DNA of 64,000 nucleotides from Peronospora farinosa (taxonomy: Eukaryota > Oomycota > Peronosporomycetes > Peronosporales > Peronosporaceae): the NCBI GenBank assembly GCA_947646735.1, contig CANTFK010000766.1:421953-485952 (forward strand). The letters run 5' to 3'. Both the position numbers and the translations under genes were made by a program. Positions within the stretch are counted from its first letter, which is position 1. Each line of letters starts with the position of its first letter. Positions 42,089 through 51,601 of this stretch are shown one piece after another. The notes beneath the pieces are model-generated. The model searched no databases and had not been told where the DNA came from. It worked only from the letters and a program-made list of their open reading frames with translations.

Positions 42089-42296
42089 GAAACTATGTGA
42101 GTGTAGTACTATTGCGTCACGTGAGACTTGCTCATGCGCGCAAAGAAGCGCCGCCCATCGTTCTTCCTCATCATTGGTTTAATTTCGAATTGCCTCGACT
42201 CCTCAGATCTGAGTACACCCTACAAAAATTGACTGGCCACCATTAGCTCCTCACTCACCGTTTTGCTCAAAGAACTTAACTAGACCACTATCTACC

Positions 42297-43004
42297 ATGG
42301 CCTCCAAGATCGTCAAGCCTGCGGGCCAAACTCCCGATGAATTCGAGCTGCAAGTGGCTCAGGAACTTTTCAACCTGGAGCAGTCCACTGCTGAGATTAA
42401 GAACGACCTGAAGGATTTGCACATCACTGCTGCCAAGCAGGTGGATATCTCCTCGGGTCGCAAGGCCATTGTCATTTTTGTGCCATTCCGTCTGCACGCT
42501 TCGTTCAAGAAGATTCAGGCTCGCCTCGTGCGCGAGTTAGAGAAGAAGTTTTCTGGCCGTCACGTTGTGATCATCGCCCAGCGTACCATCCTTGGCAAGG
42601 GCTACTCTCGCGCCAACCACGGTGCCGGCCCACGCCCTCGCTCGCGCACGCTTACCCACGTGCAGGAGCAGATTCTTGACGTACGTTATTCTTGCCATGA
42701 GTTTGTGAATGTCTTTTCCATTGCAACTAGAGAAATTCGATGATGGCCTCTGGGCTCTAGCCACCCCATGCCGTATGCTCATGTTAGTATTCTCTTTGTG
42801 CCATTCTGTTCACAGGACCTCGTGTTCCCCACTGAGATCGTTGGCAAGCGTACTCGCTGCCGTCTTGATGGCTCCAAGCTGTTGAAGGTCCACCTGGACC
42901 CGAAGGATCAGGTTAACGTGGAGACCAAGCTCGACACGTTTGCTACCGTGTATAAGAAGCTGACTAACAAGGACGTTGTGTTTGAGTTTCCCGTGATGGA
43001 GTAA
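42297..43004 (+). CDS. RPS7: 40S ribosomal protein S7 (eS7)
   Basis: Two exons, 42297-42680 and 42816-43004 (135-nt intron, GTACGT...CACAG), give 190 residues, the normal eS7 length. Landmarks are [43 protein letters not shown] joined across the intron to [14 protein letters not shown], and [20 protein letters not shown] at the end. It is a component of the small ribosomal subunit, at the platform side. Codon use is biased to C- and G-ending codons, as expected for a highly expressed gene. The intron holds no open frame. Confidence 0.95.
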
Positions 43005-43250
43005 GTTAGTGGTTGAGTGTGGGCTCTAGTCTTACCTTTGTGAGAAAGACAGTGAGCTACCTCCTGCTAGGAAGTTTTAGTCATGAGCAAGACGCCTTCA
43101 AAGCCAGACGAGTAAATCGCAATACACAAGTTTCGCTTTGGCCAACACTATTGTAGTTCTCTTACCGATGAAACTGTACGACCACTTTCAACACAATATG
43201 CCTTCATCTTGCTGTTCTATTGCTATTTGTCTGCGCTGCATAGCGCTATT

Positions 43251-43655
43251 TTATCGCCCGTCATCGTCGTCGTCTGCCAAGTCTTGAAGCAAAATCTTGA
43301 GTGCGTCGATAGCACCGACATCAAGAACACTAAAAGCTCCCATTGCCAGATCTCGAGGAATCTAATTGATACAACAAGTGCACAATCGTTTAGTTCATAT
43401 ACTTGCAGTATACTTACGCCCTGTAGCAACTTTCTATGGTCTCACCGTCTCAAAGTATCGTGCACGCCCAAATGTCTGCTTCTGCTGGTTAGTAATCACG
43501 CTCTCTTCCCGTGCCAAGTCACATACAGTTCTTCTAGTCCCCTCAGATCTTTTATCTAACGTCCGTACTCTCTGCTGCTTCTGAGCGTGCCGTGTAGCTG
43601 CTCGTCGTACTTGCCGTGCGCTTTGGAACAATCCACGTGCAGCACCTTGAATCAT
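43251..43655 (-). CDS. Small protein of unknown function, possibly mitochondrial
   Basis: Two exons, 43446-43655 and 43251-43361 (84-nt intron, GTGAGA...ATTAG), give 106 residues. The N-terminus (MIQGAARGLFQSARQVRRAA) has Arg/Ala/Ser without acids and resembles a mitochondrial presequence. The body is basic (HAQKQQRVRTLDKR). The second exon reads LAMGAFSVLDVGAIDALKIL and ends with a run of Asp (DDDDDGR). I do not recognise the family. The exon model is supported only by splice signals and by sensible reading on both sides. Confidence 0.5.
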
Positions 43656-43858
43656 AATAGTACAGTATAGCCAAAGCCAATGAATGACCAGCAGGGTCGA
43701 CCAGCTTATTTATATACAATAGAAGGCTGCTAGACCGCTTATGACAGGTTTCTATTTATTTGACTTACATTCTTTTTCTAATTAAACTAATCCGAAACGT
43801 TCAATTTAGAAACAAACGGCACTCCGTGATTTAGCCACAACTCTATTATAAGTTAGAA

Positions 43859-45013
43859 ATGCACTTGATGACGATATTCCGCTGCACGCGCATGGCTGCC
43901 CAGCACGCTCGCCTTGCTAGTAGTGCTGCTTCCGTGCAAGTGACACGATCAAAGCGTGGTTCTCGTCTTGCGGCGCTTCGTGAGCGTCTCACAGACGAGG
44001 CGCGTCAGGGTCCGACCTTTTCCGAGCAGGCGCTATCGCTTGAGGACTTTTCATTTGAGATCGAAGACGCGCCTGGTACGAAACCCTCACGTAAACCAAA
44101 TGCATCTAATCGCAAACCCAAGTGGCTGAAAGCGCAGCCTACGAAAGGTACCAACTATGAGCGACTGCGCAAGACCGTCAAGAGTCTTGGTCTCAGCACC
44201 GTGTGTGAAGAGGCCAAATGTCCAAACATTGGAGAGTGTTGGGGTGGAGGCAAAGACGGCGTAGCCACAGCAACAATTATGCTAATGGGGGACACATGTA
44301 CGCGTGGCTGTAGCTTTTGCGCTGTCAAAACTAGCAAGAAGCCGTTGCCGCTGTACCCTGAAGAGCCAAACAAGGTAGCAGAAGCTATTGCCGCCTGGGG
44401 ACTCGATTACATCGTCTTTACGAGCGTCGACCGCGATGACTATGAGGATTTTGGTGCTGGTCACTTTGCCAAGACGGTCATCACACTACGTGCCAAGCTG
44501 CCGTCGATCCTGATCGAGTGTCTGACACCAGATTTTCAGGGCCAGGACAATCTTATTGACCAGGTGGCAATGTCAGGTCTTGACGTCTTTGCGCACAACT
44601 TGGAGACGGTAGAGCGGCTGCAGCGTCGTGTGCGTGACTACCGTGCTAATTACAAACAGTCGCTGCACGTGCTGGAGCGGGCCAAGGCAGCTGCACCTCA
44701 CCTTGTGACCAAGACGTCGCTGATGCTGGGTGTTGGTGAACGCAACGAGGATTTATTCCAGACACTCCGTGATCTGCGCAACAGCGGAGTGGACGTTGTG
44801 ACGTTTGGTCAGTACTTGCGTCCCAGCACAAAGCACATGCCTGTCAAGTCGTACGTGACGCCCGAAGCCTTTGCCGAGTGGCAGAAAGTGGCTGAGCAGA
44901 TGGGCTTCCTGTACGTAGCAAGTGGACCGATGGTGCGCTCCAGCTATAAGGCTGGTGAGTTTTTTATGAAGAATCTGCTCAAGAACCGCAAGACAGAGCA
45001 GGTTGTAACCTAA
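43859..45013 (+). CDS. LIAS: Lipoyl synthase, mitochondrial
   Basis: The single exon encodes 384 residues. After an Arg/Ala-rich presequence ([17 protein letters not shown]), the auxiliary [4Fe-4S] cluster motif is C116-C121-C127 ([12 protein letters not shown]). The radical-SAM motif is C147-C151-C154 (CTRGCSFC). [21 protein letters not shown] and the C-terminal RSSYKAGEF (Ser ligand of the auxiliary cluster) are all present. The enzyme inserts two sulfur atoms into octanoyl groups on the H protein and E2 subunits, making lipoyl cofactor. Length and order match eukaryotic LIAS. An ATG three codons further in (43868) is an alternative start. Confidence 0.95.
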   Translation: MHLMTIFRCTRMAAQHARLASSAASVQVTRSKRGSRLAALRERLTDEARQGPTFSEQALSLEDFSFEIEDAPGTKPSRKPNASNRKPKWLKAQPTKGTNYERLRKTVKSLGLSTVCEEAKCPNIGECWGGGKDGVATATIMLMGDTCTRGCSFCAVKTSKKPLPLYPEEPNKVAEAIAAWGLDYIVFTSVDRDDYEDFGAGHFAKTVITLRAKLPSILIECLTPDFQGQDNLIDQVAMSGLDVFAHNLETVERLQRRVRDYRANYKQSLHVLERAKAAAPHLVTKTSLMLGVGERNEDLFQTLRDLRNSGVDVVTFGQYLRPSTKHMPVKSYVTPEAFAEWQKVAEQMGFLYVASGPMVRSSYKAGEFFMKNLLKNRKTEQVVT

Positions 45014-45194
45014 GATGCTTCCAAAAAGACCGTCAACGTGCTGTTTATGCGATAGAATAGCGCGATGGTAGCGTTACACGCAAACGAACGTCTGCAAGAT
45101 GCCTAAAAACAAAGATACAATACAACATCTCATCAGCCATTCGTCGATTTCTTGCAATAAGCTAGACTTTGTGTTAATATCTACATGTGAAAGT

Positions 45195-46035
45195 TCAAGT
45201 TAAAGCTTTCACAAGCGAAGCCGTGAGTAACGACCGCGTGACACCAGTACATGCGTCCGTACAGAGATCCACTGCCTCCTGTAGCTGCGTATGGTGAATC
45301 TTGCCAGCTTGTAACATGTACGTGACCTGTCCCATCGACGGCATGTACGCCAGCGCAAGCATGCCATCTCCACGTTGTTCCTCTTCCCTGCTCGGATCAA
45401 AGATCACCGACCCTTTAACAATACCCTACAAGTAGCGCAACAACCATCACTTATCAGCTTCATCACATTGCTCGCTCCAAAACAAGACACCAATTGCTTA
45501 AACTCACTGCACTAGCAGCCGTGACCATATCATACATCTCTACGGCAGCATCAGCAAGGGCCAATGACGCACAATTTATAACAGAAGCAAAAACTCCTCC
45601 ATCATCCTCCAGTATCGTCACAAACACCGACAAAATGCACTTGGGCAGCTTATGTAGCATCACAGCAGGGGCCAGCGCCTCCTGCACAATAGCCGACAGC
45701 TCCATCTCGTCTGGGTCCTGACCGCGCTCACGACGAGTCAATTTGTCGGCAAATGGTGCATACTTTACATCACAGACTAGCTGTCCATCCTTGCTGAACT
45801 CACGGCGTGCACGTGTGTCTGTCCGCGGGCCGTAGACAGCACAGACCACTCGGGTTCGACCCAATTCGACGTATGCCGACCCAGCAGCGCCACTTACAGC
45901 ACCCAGTTGCATCAATGGACGTCTCATCTCGTCGGAGCTTCCACGTGACTTATCTAGACGCTGCATCGGCGCGTCATCGTCCACAGGAACGGGTAGCTGC
46001 GGCTGCACAGGCAACGGGTAGTAGCAATTCTGCAT
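45195..46035 (-). CDS. MTR3: Exosome complex subunit MTR3 (EXOSC6), RNase PH-like
   Basis: Two exons, 45508-46035 and 45195-45425 (82-nt intron, GTGAGT donor), give 252 residues from the ATG at 46035. An upstream in-frame ATG at 46086 is possible. RNase PH fold landmarks are GAVSGAAGSAYVELGRTRVVCAVYGPR (short form GSAYVELGRTRV), LVCDVKYAPFA, ELSAIVQEALAPAV, LALADAAVEMYDMV and, across the intron, VIFDPSREEEQ. This pattern matches EXOSC6/Mtr3 better than the other PH-type subunits. It is a catalytically inactive ring subunit of the 3'-5' RNA exosome, in nucleus and cytosol. It is divergent from SRP68 with 133 bp between start codons. Confidence 0.85.
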
Positions 46036-46168
46036 CTTTACTGGCGAATGGCTGCCAGTGCCACACCAAATATGTCTCTGACACATAAAATTACTACCTT
46101 TAGAAATGATGCAACCATTTCATCACACCCAAAAAAAAACAGGAGGACATTTGATACCGAACAAGACG
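46036..46168. promoter_or_regulatory. Divergent promoter region: MTR3 and SRP68
   Basis: Only 133 bp separate the two start codons, so the genes almost certainly share a bidirectional promoter. An A-run (46129-46137) lies in the middle. No specific binding site was assigned. Confidence 0.55.
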
Positions 46169-48087
46169 ATGGCGAAGAGAGCAAAGGCGGATGAAGTGTC
46201 AGTGACGAGTACCGAAGTGTTGAGTATTCCCCGTACGTAATCATTACACAATGTGCAGAGTCTTTTGGTCTATGTGTTAATGTTTGCTTGAGTGCAGTTT
46301 TGGAGACCGTGAAGGCTGCGCAGTTGCAAAATGGATTGCGTCATCGTGACTTTCAGCGCTATCGTCAGTACTGTGCGCGCCGTTTGCGTCGTATCCGCAA
46401 GTCTGTGAAGTTTACGCATGGAAAAGGGAAACAATTTATCAACAAGAAGGTGAACGCTGAGACGGCGACGGAAAACCGTCTGCTGTACTTGCCACTGTAC
46501 AATGCCGAGCGGGCGTGGGGTTACGCGATGCAGCTCAAGGAGGACGATAATTTGGACAAGTCAGAGAACCGAGAGGACGGCAATTCCCGCATCAAGTTTC
46601 ACTTGAATGGACGTCTTCGCAAAGCTGCAGACTGGAGTCAGAAACTGGCTGAGATCTGCGCAGTCCGTGCTGATGCCCGCACGAGTTTAGAGGCGGAGGC
46701 TTATGCCGCTTACATGGCTGGTAATTTTGCCTTCCATCGAGAGGAGCATGTGGTAGCATTGGAGAAGTTTAAGACAGCACGTCGCATCTACGCGGACCTG
46801 TCGCAGGTGGGCACGTCGTCACAGAAGGAGCTGTTTTCGCGCTCGGCAGACGATCTGCAGCCGTTTATCCGCTTCTGTGAGCACCGACTGACGCTGCGAG
46901 GACGTACGGCTAGCACGGCGGAGGCTTCGTCTCTAGAGTTGCATTCAAGTGGCGAAGGTGCTAATAGCGCGTTGCTGCAGTCGAAGATCGACCTGGTGCT
47001 ACTGGAGGCGCGGAAGCAGAAGGTAGCAAATCTGGGATCTGTGGAGTGGAAGCAGCAGCATCTTTCGATACCGACACAGGAGATTGGTTTGGCAATGATT
47101 CGCACGGACGAGCTTGCTGCCAAGTTGGAGGCTGCGCAGGATAATAAGGCACGTGAGGCACGTTTTCTGGAGTTGTTGAGTGCGTATGACGCACTACTGC
47201 AGACTCTGAAGAATGCAACGGCAAAGTTGGAACAACAGGCTAAGAGTGGCAGTGCACTAGTGCACTCAGACCTGGAACTGCTGTCTGCTTTGGAGGAGTA
47301 CGCGCGCTTTAAAAAGCTTACTAAGCAAGTGGAGCGCCAGGCTACTGTGTACAGGACACTCAAGCAACGTCTTTCGACCCAGCAGCCTGGCGAGCTCACG
47401 CATATTCTCGACATGCTAGTTCAGACTGTTGGCGATATTCTGACCATTCCTGGTATGCGTGAACTGGAGCAGCGTCGTGCTACACAATACAGCGCGTACT
47501 ACGCAGTGTTCCGTGCCTGCCGTGCTACAACGGTTGCCCAAACCTATCTTCTACAGCACAAGTTTGGTGAAGCGATGGCTCTGTACCAGTATGCGTCGGG
47601 ATTTTTGGCTGAAGCTGAAGAAATCTTGGCTGCGCAGCCTGCAGCTAAGGACGACATGTTGCAGGAGTTCGCGTGCGAACTACAAGAGGAGCTTGCGGGT
47701 GCTGTTAGTCGTACGACAGCAGAAAGTTTTTTGGAGTCTTCCACTCGCGCGGATGCGATGCGTTTGGAGCTGGAGCAGCTTTCCTTGTCCATTGAGGAAA
47801 ATGATAAAAAGAGCAAGAATCGCAAAAAACGTCAGGTTTTGTGTCTGATGGATCGGCAGGACAAGTTTGAAGCTGGTACTATGGAAGGCCATCGCGAGTT
47901 GGTAAAGCTGATGCCCGATTTCCACGCTGTGCCTTGCAAGCCACTGCTGTTTGATGTGGCATTTAACGAACTCGAGTTTCCGGACCTGACGGAGCGCACT
48001 AAGACAGAATCCGAGAAGGCAGCCGAGGCTACAGCTACAGATGCCAACGAGAGTGGCGGGAGCTTCTTCGGCTGGTTCCGCAAGTAA
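46169..48087 (+). CDS. SRP68: Signal recognition particle subunit SRP68
   Basis: Two exons, 46169-46232 and 46298-48087 (65-nt intron, GTACGT...TGCAG), give 617 residues, the usual SRP68 length. The first exon gives the short N-terminus; exon 2 starts with LLETVKAAQLQNGLRHRDF. RHRDFQRYRQYCARRLRRIR is the conserved 7S RNA-binding start of the RNA-binding domain. LYNAERAWGYAMQLKED and the following helices continue the tetratricopeptide-like fold. The C-terminal part (YAVFRACRATTVAQTY, FLAEAEEIL) is the SRP72-binding side. It works in the cytosol in co-translational targeting to the ER. Confidence 0.92.
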
Positions 48088-48233
48088 ACGCGCTGACTGT
48101 GGTAAGAAGGAGGAACGAGAGGTGTGAGCGACTCTTTGAGTTATGTTGATCATGACAAATGCGATGTTTACAACCATTTTTCTTGCAGATTTTCACGATT
48201 TTGTTCCTCCATTGATCTGAAAAAGTGTGTGTA

Positions 48234-48653
48234 TCAATTATCGACTTCATCTTTTCCTTCTGCGATTCTCTGCAAGTCTTTTTCAAAGTCACGTCGTTCT
48301 CTCGCGTCTAGCTCTTCATCAGTTAATGCCGGTGACACGCGGCCAAGTAGACGGAACCATAACGGAAACCAGATAGCAATGTAAGCCAGCCATCGGTTGA
48401 TTTCACTGAAATAATCCGTCGTCTCGTAGAAAATAGTACAGGCGATACCCACAATGCCAAAAATGAGCACATGGTGACGGTCCTGTAACGGCCCATAGTC
48501 CGGAATGTCGTCACGCTTCCAGGGCGCTATAGGCTCAAACTCCTTACGGTAAGCGGCCTCTTGACGCAAAAACTCGTCCATGCCATCATCGTCCAGTCCA
48601 TCAACTGGAGGAATGCCATGAGGAAGTTCGACTTTCGATACACGTCGACTCAT
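48234..48653 (-). CDS. Two-TM small protein of unknown function
   Basis: A single exon encodes 139 residues. The N-terminal half is acidic and soluble (DGLDDDGMDEFLRQEAAY). Two hydrophobic helices follow, VLIFGIVGIACTIFY and WLAYIAIWFPLWFRLL, separated by a short loop. The C-terminal tail is charged (EELDARERRDFEKDL). I do not recognise the family. It could sit in the mitochondrial inner membrane or the ER. It faces SRP68 tail to tail. Confidence 0.65.
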   Translation of the reverse strand: MSRRVSKVELPHGIPPVDGLDDDGMDEFLRQEAAYRKEFEPIAPWKRDDIPDYGPLQDRHHVLIFGIVGIACTIFYETTDYFSEINRWLAYIAIWFPLWFRLLGRVSPALTDEELDARERRDFEKDLQRIAEGKDEVDN

Positions 48654-48839
48654 GGTGTTGGCAAATTAGTCTAGTCGTAATGTGACGCTAATGTTTCCTG
48701 ATGTACGTGCAATTCCCTGCAACTTATGGCGTGTTTATGTCGAAACAGCAATTCAAAGCTTCAGTTGCTCTCTCTCACCTAGCAACTTTATCGATTAAAC
48801 GTTGCGTCAATTAAACTGTGTGCATCACTTCAAACAATA

Positions 48840-49943
48840 ATGGAGAAATACAGTCGATGGGCAGACTTGTCGACGGGTATTAACCCGTTTGTGCCTCAGC
48901 ATCGGCGCTTTACATCTGGATGGCCGATAACTATTCTCCAGGTAACATCTGGCTCTCTCTTAGCGCTGATACGGTTCCCATTGGTATTTGTGTTCACCGT
49001 CGTGCTTGGTTTACTTAATATCGTGGTGTCCATTTTGGCCGTCATTCCGTTCCTGGGACGACTGCTAAAGCGCTCGAATGAGTGGCTATTGTGTTCTTTG
49101 CTGCTTCTTCTCTTTGGTGTATATACTATGGAAGAATCTGCTAATACGCGTCGGTTGGGGCTTACTACGTTGAAAGCAAAGAGCTCCAAGGAATCGTCTC
49201 GCGTCGGACGTGGTGACGTGGTAGTCTGTAATTACACGAGCTTTTTGGAGATTTTGTACCTGTCTAAACGCTTCTCGCCGGTCTTTGTGATTGCTACAGA
49301 AGGAAAGAGTAATGATGAAAGCCGTGTGCACGTCTGTGGACTGATGGAGGCGCTGTATTGGTCTTTGGCGATGCCTGTGAGTGCTAAACGAGTCAAGCCC
49401 ACGAGAAAGCTTGCAGACGTCGTGCGTCGAGCTTCTGGACCTGTTGTGGTGTTACCAGAAGGAGCTCGTAGCAATGGAAAAGCGGTATTGAAGTTCGTCC
49501 CTGTGCTGCAGACCCTGCCGGTCAAAACCCGTGTGCATCTTGTGGCGTTCCGCTACGAATACAAGCGTTTTAGTCCGAGCCACACTATTGGCGGTGCGTG
49601 GTCTCACCTCTTCTGGACTGCTTTCCATCTCTACCATACAATGCGTGTGACGGTGTTGAATGCGAAAGACTTGAAGCTGGATGAACTGACTCCGGCCAAA
49701 CTCTCGAGCAGTAAGAGCAGCAAAAAACAGGAAGACTCCAAGACGCTGTCCACGGATCAGGTGGAAAAGCTTCGCTCGCTTCTGGCCGCTATGCTACGCA
49801 CCAAGACGGTTGATTTGGGTCCGGAGGATCTTTTGTCTTTCACGAAGTACTGGAATCATGTGAACAGTGGTGGACGGCACCCAGCGTCACAATTTACGGA
49901 CCGCAAGGCTCCTCACGAGCATGCTCAGTGGGCCAAGAGATAG
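48840..49943 (+). CDS. PlsC-like acyltransferase-fold protein with altered catalytic motif
   Basis: A single exon encodes 367 residues. One or two membrane helices lie at residues ~32-72 (LIRFPLVFVFTVVLGLLNIV) and ~81-95. The acyltransferase fold follows: motif 1 is VVVCNYTSFLEILYL and motif 3 is VVVLPEGARSNG (residues ~202-213). In working lysophospholipid acyltransferases motif 1 is NHxSxxD; here His is Tyr132 and Asp is Glu137, so the catalytic dyad is missing. The glycerophosphate-binding PEG motif is kept. Fungal Loa1/Vps66-like and related proteins are the nearest match I can suggest. It may be an inactive homologue or use a different mechanism. Expected in ER or lipid-droplet membranes. 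Confidence 0.75.
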   Translation: MEKYSRWADLSTGINPFVPQHRRFTSGWPITILQVTSGSLLALIRFPLVFVFTVVLGLLNIVVSILAVIPFLGRLLKRSNEWLLCSLLLLLFGVYTMEESANTRRLGLTTLKAKSSKESSRVGRGDVVVCNYTSFLEILYLSKRFSPVFVIATEGKSNDESRVHVCGLMEALYWSLAMPVSAKRVKPTRKLADVVRRASGPVVVLPEGARSNGKAVLKFVPVLQTLPVKTRVHLVAFRYEYKRFSPSHTIGGAWSHLFWTAFHLYHTMRVTVLNAKDLKLDELTPAKLSSSKSSKKQEDSKTLSTDQVEKLRSLLAAMLRTKTVDLGPEDLLSFTKYWNHVNSGGRHPASQFTDRKAPHEHAQWAKR

Positions 49944-50109
49944 ATGGAATAGTTACATACAGGCAGCCTACGATGTGCGCATGGTGGACATGCATAGTTA
50001 GCGAGATGGTTGCTGTCTAAAATGGAAAGAGCCTTCCTGCGCAGTTGTTTGGATTTTGGGTTGTCTCCATTTGCATATTATTTGGCAAAAAGCTAATCTA
50101 CTTTTCAAA

Positions 50110-51444
50110 TCAAGCCAGCTTCATTAGAAGCTCATAAACCCCAATTCCCAGCTCTACAGAAATGAGGATGATGATGTACCACTCGAGTCGTTCGCCCTTA
50201 TGGGAATCCAACACCTCCAAGAAAAACTGCACAAAACATCTGTGTCAGCTACTCACTCGTGCTCACCACAACCACTAAAGCACACAACCTACCTTGGTAT
50301 TGTGCTGAATCAATTCCAGTTTAAAATTGAGGTTCTGGAAACGCTCGTTTAGCTCGAATTCTTCGAGCAGTGACTCCCACATGTTGTGATATCTTGTTTG
50401 ACTCCAGGCCGGGTCGCCGGGTCTTTTTCGGTCGATCACACGCAACTTGCTCACCAGATCGATCAGCAATGTGTTGTTTGACGCCACAATCTTAAATAAC
50501 CGTTTTGTCTGTTCATTTTCACGACCAAACAGTGCACCTCGGGGGCCCTTCTTCTCCACATCCGTGTTGAGCTTTTCAAACTCGCACAAAATCGTCTCGC
50601 ACTGACGCTCATAAAACTCAAGAGCGACCGTCTGTGAGAGCACACCAGCAATCACGTGTACGTTAATATGGTCGATCTCACGCACCAACACATTGTTCTC
50701 CACCAGTGCGCTCCATTTCTTTTGCGCCGGGTCGCCAACCAGCAGCAATTCTTCCTCGTGTCCACGTAACTCAAACACATCGCTACAGAAGCGTGTGGCG
50801 TGCTTAATCAGCGTGTTTACCAGCGCCTGATCACAATTGAAAAATACTACAGCTCCATAGTCAAAGTATACTACCCACTTATCAATACCACGTCGAGATG
50901 TGACAGTCTTGCCTCCAGATCCGATGCTCAACGTCGAGACAGCGTCAACATTGTTACTAATGCAAGAACCTTTTAATATTGGCGGTGCTACACCCGTGAC
51001 GAGTCCGTCATGACCATTGTTCTTTCTACCACTGAGTCTTAATACAATGGAGTCCTTGTGCAGGTAGTGAGTGACTTTGAATCTGTCTGTGTAGAGCTTC
51101 TCAAAGAGATTAGCAATGTCCATCTTTCGAGCAATATGGACAGCTCGAATAGGCATATGCTGAACCCTTTTAGCCATCTGTCGTTTCCGTGCTTGTTCTT
51201 CTGCAGCTGCTATGGTAGCATCCACCTCGTCAGCCGTTGGAACTGGTGGCAAGTCTAATTTGTTTACATTGAGACCTTCTAGAGCTGTCTGAGACGACGT
51301 TGCGAAGCCTTTGCGCTGCGAATTTTGCTCGTAGAACGACAATAAATTGGATACAGATGAAGGATATAATTGTAGAGATACTGCCAAGTTAATTGAACCC
51401 CTTCGGGCACTACATTGAGCTCCCACACGTCGCAGCAAATGCAT
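50110..51444 (-). CDS. RMND1: RMND1/Sif2-type (DUF155) mitochondrial protein
   Basis: Two exons, 50293-51444 and 50110-50226 (66-nt intron, GTAGGT...TGCAG), give 422 residues from the ATG at 51444. An upstream ATG at 51531 would overlap the transcript start of the neighbour. The start MHLLRRVGAQCSARRGS fits a mitochondrial presequence. The DUF155 domain has VVYFDYGAVVFFNC, LLVGDPAQKKWSALVENN, ALEFYERQCE, and a coiled region. The second exon supplies the typical C-terminal membrane anchor (RLEWYIIILISVELGIGVYE). In animals RMND1 is needed for mitochondrial translation, anchored to the inner membrane. It is divergent from the GBP-like gene with 157 bp between starts. Confidence 0.85.
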
Positions 51445-51601
51445 GACAACGATCCGATTCGGCCTGTGGCTGAGCTCGACTCGAAAATTATGTACGTGAT
51501 GTACACCACATGAGTTATGTTTGACAACCATTTTAAAATTAAATCATCCAATCAGAACGCATAGCTTCCACTATCTTGTCATTTGGTACATGGTAATCGC
51601 A
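51445..51601. promoter_or_regulatory. Divergent promoter region: RMND1-like and GBP-like genes
   Basis: 157 bp separate the chosen start codons. Both genes have in-frame ATGs or open codons further upstream that would make them overlap head to head, which argues for the inner starts. No specific site was assigned. Confidence 0.5.

Noticed and set aside
46788..47414. 208-codon antisense frame within SRP68
   Set aside because: Shadow of the real gene; Cys/Ser-rich without a domain.
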